Shown: piece after piece, positions 59,330-64,000 of the stretch
Position numbering within the stretch: position 1 is the first letter of the stretch
Layout of the letters: each line of letters opens with the position of its first letter
Assembly: GCA_902798585.1 (NCBI GenBank)
Contig: CADBXF010000006.1
Span: forward strand, 54,659 to 118,658
Direction: 5' to 3'
Source of the DNA: an uncultured Lachnospiraceae bacterium
GTDB lineage: Bacteria > Bacillota > Clostridia > Lachnospirales > Lachnospiraceae
DNA length: 64,000 nucleotides
Made by a program: the position numbers and the translations under genes
Notes under the pieces: model-generated
What the model was told of the DNA's origin: nothing
The model's database searches: none
What the model saw: the letters and a program-made list of their open reading frames with translations, nothing else

Positions 59330-61171
59330 TCACTGCACCGGTTTCACCAGCAGCGTCACATTGTCGCAGGGCGCAAGCTCGCTGACGGCCAAAAGCGCGG
59401 GCATATCCTGCGTCCGCTCTGCGCCCGTGCATATATCGCGGCAGAAAAAGCGCTTCGCCGACTCCCACTCCGCACGGTTCGGCAAACGGTCGCCGACTGC
59501 GTCGAGAATCTCCGCGACCGACACGGAATATCCGCTGTCCATGGTCTTTTCGCTGACATTGATGAACGAAACCGCGGCGCTGCCGTCCGCAAGAGGCTTC
59601 ACCAAAATGTCCACGCGATTGATGTCCGTGAGATATGTGCGGTCCGCATTTTCCTTGATACAACAGCTTTCGCCCTCATGAGAAATTGTCGAGGACACCC
59701 TCTTCGCCTGCACGCCGAGGGGGTCCTGATTGAGCGCAATCAAATCGCGGTCGGCAATGATATTGAAAATCCAATCGCCGGCCTCCACACGCCGCAGATC
59801 GAGCCCGAGCATAAGGGGCGCGTTCAGCATGCACCACATGGTCATGTGCGTACAGCACTGCGTCTCCGACAGCCCGTTCATGCCGATCATCAGCATGTCG
59901 GGGTCATTCCAGCCGCGGTCAAGGCCGGCAAATCCGTCCATAATCACCGCCTTGTTGTACTGCGAGGTCACGCTCGGCGTGTAGTCGTCCTTCCATGCGC
60001 CGTACCCGGGGGCGCCGTCGCGCCCGACGCGGAAAGTGATGTCATTTAAAATGCGCCAGGAATCGCCGACTTTATAGCCCCAGTTTTGCGGCTGCGTCTT
60101 CCCCCATTCGCAGAGCGAAAGGAAGATGTCGTGACCGGGCATCGCCTTGTTAATCTCCGAAAGAAGCGTCGCATACGAACAGAGCGTATTTTCCTGACGG
60201 CGGTGGTTCATCAGGCGAACCGTATTGCGACCCGCCGCAAGAGGCACCGCGATGTCCGTCCTGCGGAACACCGTGCTGCCGGGCGTCTCCGGAACAAAGC
60301 CGTCAAACACAACGGCGTCCGGGCCGAAGCCCACAGCCACCTGAAGCCAGCTGCCCTGCCCCTCCTCCTTCGCGGTCGCATACTCGAGGGACATCGTGTA
60401 AGTGCCCGCCGAGGGCACCGTAACCTCCAGGGCAAACTCACCGCTCCGGTCACCCACCGGCGAGGCCGCAGGCCCCGTCCCGTCGAAGGTTCCGAGGTCC
60501 GTGACACAGCCGTTCCGGATTGCCGCGCGCTCCCCCAAAAGCGCACCGTCCGCCGCCGAAAACTCCTGCGAGAACCCCTCTCCGGCGATGCGCACGCTGC
60601 GAATCGCAGGTGCATAGACATAGCGCGCGTTTTTCCCATCGGAAAATGTGGCGTTGTCCCAGAGATAATAGCAATTGTCCACCTTCAGAAAATCAATGTC
60701 CCACTCGGCATAAGACTTCGCGTCGACATCCTCGTGGCCGCAGGTCCCGACATACGCTCCGCTGCAGAGGTTCGACCCCACATCGTTGTACATACCGAAC
60801 TTCAGACCGCGCTCGTGAATGTAGGAAGCCATCGCCGGAAACCCCGACGGAAAGCGCTCCGCATTTGCCGCAAGACGCCCGTCCACCCGGGAATTCTCAT
60901 AGCACCCGTCGTCCAAAACCACATATCGGTACCCGAGCTTATCAAGCCCGAGGCGCACCAAAGCGTCCGCCATCTCCCTCGTAAGCGCCTCGTTATTGTT
61001 CGTGCCGAAGGCGTTCCAGCTGTTCCACCCCATGGGCGGAAGCTTGCCCTTCTTCTTGCCGCACACGGTCTCACCGTTGTCAAACGCATCAAACCGATAC
61101 TCCGGCGGAATCGGCCGCGGCCCCTTCTTCACAAGCTCCGCAATCTCCTGCTTCATCTGTTCTTCCGTCAT
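59330..61171 (-). CDS. GH27 alpha-galactosidase with an inserted beta-domain
   Basis: 613 residues. The GH27 barrel starts at PPMGWNSWNAFG (about 45-56). The nucleophile Asp165 lies in FLKVDNCYY and the acid/base lies in RGWNDPDML (about 419-427). Between the two, at about 195-325, a ~130-residue stretch not usual for GH27 has the look of a CBM6/35-like beta-sandwich (FALEVTVPSAGTYTMSLEYA, AAGRNTVRLMNH). The barrel resumes at about 335 and a C-terminal beta domain follows. No signal peptide is seen, so it is probably cytoplasmic, cleaving imported alpha-galactosides. No transporter is adjacent. Confidence 0.88.
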   Translation of the reverse strand: MTEEQMKQEIAELVKKGPRPIPPEYRFDAFDNGETVCGKKKGKLPPMGWNSWNAFGTNNNEALTREMADALVRLGLDKLGYRYVVLDDGCYENSRVDGRLAANAERFPSGFPAMASYIHERGLKFGMYNDVGSNLCSGAYVGTCGHEDVDAKSYAEWDIDFLKVDNCYYLWDNATFSDGKNARYVYAPAIRSVRIAGEGFSQEFSAADGALLGERAAIRNGCVTDLGTFDGTGPAASPVGDRSGEFALEVTVPSAGTYTMSLEYATAKEEGQGSWLQVAVGFGPDAVVFDGFVPETPGSTVFRRTDIAVPLAAGRNTVRLMNHRRQENTLCSYATLLSEINKAMPGHDIFLSLCEWGKTQPQNWGYKVGDSWRILNDITFRVGRDGAPGYGAWKDDYTPSVTSQYNKAVIMDGFAGLDRGWNDPDMLMIGMNGLSETQCCTHMTMWCMLNAPLMLGLDLRRVEAGDWIFNIIADRDLIALNQDPLGVQAKRVSSTISHEGESCCIKENADRTYLTDINRVDILVKPLADGSAAVSFINVSEKTMDSGYSVSVAEILDAVGDRLPNRAEWESAKRFFCRDICTGAERTQDMPALLAVSELAPCDNVTLLVKPVQ

Positions 61172-61306
61172 ACGCGCCTCCGAAACATTTTTCCAAAAAC
61201 CGAACGCGGTGCCTTACGACAGCACCGTGTTGGAGATATACAGCTTTAAAATCATCAAATCGCACCAGAAACTCATGGCGGCAAATACAATCTTTGCCTC
61301 GCCACT

Positions 61307-61924
61307 CTACTTTACCCCTCGAATACAATCAATCAATTCCCGATCCGCCGGCAGCCAGTTCACCTCGTCAAATTCATCCTGCGAAAGCCATTTGGCGTCC
61401 TCCGCCTCCTTAAGCTGCAGATGTCCTTCCACAACCTCCGCGAAGAAGCAATCCATCGACAAATGGAACCCCGGATAATCGTATTCCACCGTCTTAATCA
61501 ACTCGCCCACCGCAATGGTCGCCGTAAGCTCCTCGTGAATTTCGCGCACCAGCGCCTCCTGCGGCGTCTCCCCCGGCTCAATCTTCCCGCCGGGAAATTC
61601 CCACCATCCTTTATACTCACCGTACCCGCGCGCCGTCGCAAAAATCTTCCCCTTGCGATGCTTCGTATCACGAATCACCGCCGCCACGACACGCACATAC
61701 TTGCGGATGCTCCCATCCTCCGCAAAACAAACCTTCTTGCCCTCCGCGATGCCCTGCTTCGCAAGCACGCTCTCCGGCACTTCCGCAAACCGGAAGCTCT
61801 CCTCTTCGCACTCCTGCTCGCCTCCAAGCGCCTTCAATTTCAGCAGCGCCATCGGCTCCTCCCGCATCGATTCCTCGCAGCCGAAGTCCGCCTCGGTGAT
61901 GGCGGTCACACTATAGATTTCCAT
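61307..61924 (-). CDS. NUDIX hydrolase (MutT-like) with N-terminal extension
   Basis: 205 residues. The Nudix box is GGKIEPGETPQEALVREIHEELTA (split here as GGKIEPGETPQEALV and REIHEELTA, about 115-138), which matches the family rule exactly. The preceding RVVAAVIRDTKHRKGKIFATARG and following WLSQDEFDEVNWLPAD are typical of the 8-oxo-dGTP/CTP pyrophosphohydrolase group. An acidic N-terminal ~75-residue part is not part of the standard fold and I do not recognise it. It starts near 61924 and lies 19 bp from the end of the helicase gene, so it is probably in the same transcript. Confidence 0.88.
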   Translation of the reverse strand: MEIYSVTAITEADFGCEESMREEPMALLKLKALGGEQECEEESFRFAEVPESVLAKQGIAEGKKVCFAEDGSIRKYVRVVAAVIRDTKHRKGKIFATARGYGEYKGWWEFPGGKIEPGETPQEALVREIHEELTATIAVGELIKTVEYDYPGFHLSMDCFFAEVVEGHLQLKEAEDAKWLSQDEFDEVNWLPADRELIDCIRGVK

Positions 61925-61943
61925 AAATCAAGAAACTCCTTTA

Positions 61944-64000
61944 TCAAGCATTAACAATATACTCGTAGATATCTTCCCGCACAGGGGCATCCAAAAGCCA
62001 TTCAATCTCAACTGCAGTCTTATCCGTGTTGGCCATTGTAAATTCCTCCGTCTGACCACTCGCGGTCATTCCGCCCAAATAGTAGAATTCTTTGGAGATT
62101 CGATCATCCTTGTTCTTCCGTACAAACAGCTCGACCTGAATGCCTCTTTCTTTCGATTTCAGGAAATTCTGTACATCTTCTGACGACTTGCTTCGTCCTG
62201 ATTTCGAGATGGCAATCAGCGTCTGTCGATTGACAAAGTGGTCCTCGTATTTTGTTGTATCACTGATATCCTCAGCCTTTTCGTAGTTGATAAAGACCGG
62301 AAATGTTTTTGTCTTACTGTCAAACTTGTAACCGCCGATGTTCAAAGGCACTTCATTATGTTCCCAATTGAGAAGCCGGCAAACATCCTCATAGGTGTAC
62401 TTCTGATACAGCACAAGATCCGTGTTTCCATAACTCCGGCTATAGTCTCTCTTATATCGACTGATTCCAAAGTCAATCAATTCCTCAAGGATGTTATAAA
62501 AGTCATCATTTGCAAGCATACGCAGGAACAACTCCGACGGCTTATAGTCATCCCCGTCTTTTTCAATGAATACACATTTAGCATATGTGTTCTTACTCGA
62601 TCCGGCGGCAAAGTCATTCGTGAGGATATTGACGATGCATCTCTTCTGCTCTTCGCTGAGCACTTTGCCTTGAACCTTCATATCGTCGGACAGTCCGGCA
62701 AACAGTGCCAGCCTTCCGTACCCTCGAGAATAAGCCAGGATTCGCTTTAACACTTGAAGCTCCTGCAGTCTCTTTCCGCTCGCGAGTTTCTTGGAGATAA
62801 ACTCCACGATCTGTTCCTCGTTTTGAGAAAGGCGAATCGAATACTCTTTCTCGTATTTAACTAAGAACTTGTAGTAAGACCCGAGACTTCCGTTGTCAAA
62901 GATCCGAAGAACATCCATCTCGCCGTAGTCGTCAAAATCTTTCAAAGCCGGGATTCTCCCGAGCTTGTTTTTCAGTGTGAGGTAGTTCTCTTTTATCAAC
63001 TTGATATCACTGAAATTCGCATTGTCCACAGAAGCAAAAATCTTCTTCCGGCTAATCTCATCAAAATGAATCGTAGATTCTCCCGGAATTACTCGACAGC
63101 CCTCCATCACGAATCTGCGCACATTGTCCTTATTGTATGTACGGTCCCCGGAAAGTGCAATCGGAATCATGAAGTTGTTTTCGTAATTTCCGATGAAGTC
63201 AAGGATTACAACGAACTCCTTGCCCTCGGCTTTACGCAGACCTCGGCCAAGCTGTTGAATAAATACAATCGGTGACTCTGTCGGGCGTAGCATCATGACC
63301 TGATTTACCTCAATAATGTCCACGCCTTCGTTAAGAATTTCCACAGAAAGAATGTAATCCAACGGTTCAATCGAATCACCTTCATTTGCTGCAAGGCGCT
63401 CAAACACAGCCTGACGAGCCTCTTCCGACGCATCTCCATTCAGCGCTATTGTACGATAATATCGCCCGGTTTCCGGATTGATGGTGTGATTCAATTTCTC
63501 AGACAGAACCTTGGATTCTTCGATTCGGCTGCAAAAGATTAACCCCTTGACTTTGTCACCACTATAGCCATAATAGTTTGCTTGTTCAACGATATGTTTC
63601 ACACGCTCATCGCTTGTAAGAAGGCTGAAATCTCGGTTGCCGACTTCGGTATCGCCGATAATTGAGAGATCAGAAATCCCGAAATAATGAAACGGGCACA
63701 ACAGATTCTCTTCCATTGCCTGCTGCAATCGAATCTCATGCGCGATGTTATAGTGGAACAACTCATAAACATTTCGCCCTTCAATATTGTCATCCCGTTT
63801 GTCCGGCGTTGCAGTCATTCCAAGCCACAGCCTCGGCTTAAAGAAGTTCATAATCTTCTGGTATGATGCCGCAGGGCTATGGTGGGTTTCATCCAAAACT
63901 ATTGCATCGAAATCATCAGGCGCAAACACCTGCAGATTATCCTCTCGCGAAAGTGTCTGCACCATTGCAAAAACAAAGTCCTTATCTTTAACCTTCAAAA
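61944..64000 (-). CDS. DEAH-type helicase with DUF3427 (partial, N-terminus beyond window)
   Basis: At least 684 residues are in the window and the frame remains open to base 64000, so the start is outside. The helicase core is seen from motif II (VLDETHHSPAASY, DETH form) and motif III (LGMTATPDKRDD) to motif VI (QQLGRGLRKAEGKEF). The C-terminal ~250 residues (QKYTYEDVCRLLNWEHNEVP, GGYKFDSKTKTFPVF) match the DUF3427 type that often follows a superfamily 2 helicase. Full-length relatives run to about 950-1050 residues, often with a phospholipase-D-like nuclease at the N-terminus. The NUDIX gene follows at 19 bp. Role unknown, possibly DNA repair or defence. Confidence 0.85.
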   Translation of the reverse strand, partial: LKVKDKDFVFAMVQTLSREDNLQVFAPDDFDAIVLDETHHSPAASYQKIMNFFKPRLWLGMTATPDKRDDNIEGRNVYELFHYNIAHEIRLQQAMEENLLCPFHYFGISDLSIIGDTEVGNRDFSLLTSDERVKHIVEQANYYGYSGDKVKGLIFCSRIEESKVLSEKLNHTINPETGRYYRTIALNGDASEEARQAVFERLAANEGDSIEPLDYILSVEILNEGVDIIEVNQVMMLRPTESPIVFIQQLGRGLRKAEGKEFVVILDFIGNYENNFMIPIALSGDRTYNKDNVRRFVMEGCRVIPGESTIHFDEISRKKIFASVDNANFSDIKLIKENYLTLKNKLGRIPALKDFDDYGEMDVLRIFDNGSLGSYYKFLVKYEKEYSIRLSQNEEQIVEFISKKLASGKRLQELQVLKRILAYSRGYGRLALFAGLSDDMKVQGKVLSEEQKRCIVNILTNDFAAGSSKNTYAKCVFIEKDGDDYKPSELFLRMLANDDFYNILEELIDFGISRYKRDYSRSYGNTDLVLYQKYTYEDVCRLLNWEHNEVPLNIGGYKFDSKTKTFPVFINYEKAEDISDTTKYEDHFVNRQTLIAISKSGRSKSSEDVQNFLKSKERGIQVELFVRKNKDDRISKEFYYLGGMTASGQTEEFTMANTDKTAVEIEWLLDAPVREDIYEYIVNA

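Overview
The window looks like the chromosome of a low-to-moderate-GC Clostridia bacterium, most likely a gut or rumen Lachnospiraceae relative. This is inferred from the gene set: pyrophosphate-dependent phosphofructokinase, an anaerobic four-subunit 2-oxoacid:ferredoxin oxidoreductase, NADP-type glutamate dehydrogenase, a Gram-positive LexA box, a T-box leader, a CxxC-type L31, a Rho with a long N-terminal insertion, and strong AGGAGG ribosome binding sites throughout. Nearly everything is on the minus strand. Only a Y-family polymerase, a PTS-type EIIC, a rhomboid protease and a VanY-like peptidase are on the plus strand. No rRNA, tRNA or CRISPR array was seen.

Layout. 1-8.7 kb: serine acetyltransferase, a GDSL hydrolase, an ECF sigma / putative anti-sigma pair with an intact IS3-family element (3877-5354) inserted just upstream, a membrane-anchored serpin, a cluster of four hairpins, and gdhA. 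8.8-15.1 kb: two small membrane proteins and a 1539-residue Glu/Ala-rich repeat membrane protein. 15.3-22 kb: the vor-type ferredoxin oxidoreductase (delta-alpha-beta-gamma) behind a P-loop ATPase. Upstream of these is an unusual XRE-cupin-acyl-CoA ligase fusion, preceded by a T-box leader and an elaborate hairpin array. 22-28 kb: two anchored YD-repeat-like proteins, an amidohydrolase, an SOS-type polymerase, a zinc-ribbon membrane protein and a TetR regulator. 28-34.6 kb: a PurF homologue lacking its catalytic cysteine, EIIC, rhomboid, pgi and VanY. 34.6-49 kb: housekeeping block trmH-like, prfA, prmC, DUF1385, rpmE, rho, rpoC, rpoB. 49-64 kb: a phosphodiester glycosidase, a MoxR/DUF58/transglutaminase operon, an FMN oxidoreductase plus TIM-barrel pair, PPi-PFK, a GH27 alpha-galactosidase with an inserted beta-domain, a NUDIX hydrolase, and a DEAH helicase cut by the window end.

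The most interesting stretch is 15.3-22 kb. A T-box leader whose best specifier reading is AUC (Ile) precedes an acyl-CoA ligase fused to its own DNA-binding and cupin domains, and a branched-chain-type 2-oxoacid:ferredoxin oxidoreductase follows. One economical reading is a route that activates branched-chain fatty acids and reductively carboxylates the CoA esters to 2-oxoacids for Ile/Val/Leu synthesis, switched on when tRNA-Ile is uncharged. This is inference from gene order and motifs. Between the T-box terminator and the ligase lies a 135-nt element closed by a 14-bp perfect stem around three further perfect or near-perfect hairpins, which I do not recognise.

Sigma-A-type promoters are readable at many genes. 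A recurrent feature is a -35 hexamer TTGCAA or TTGCAT in place of TTGACA.
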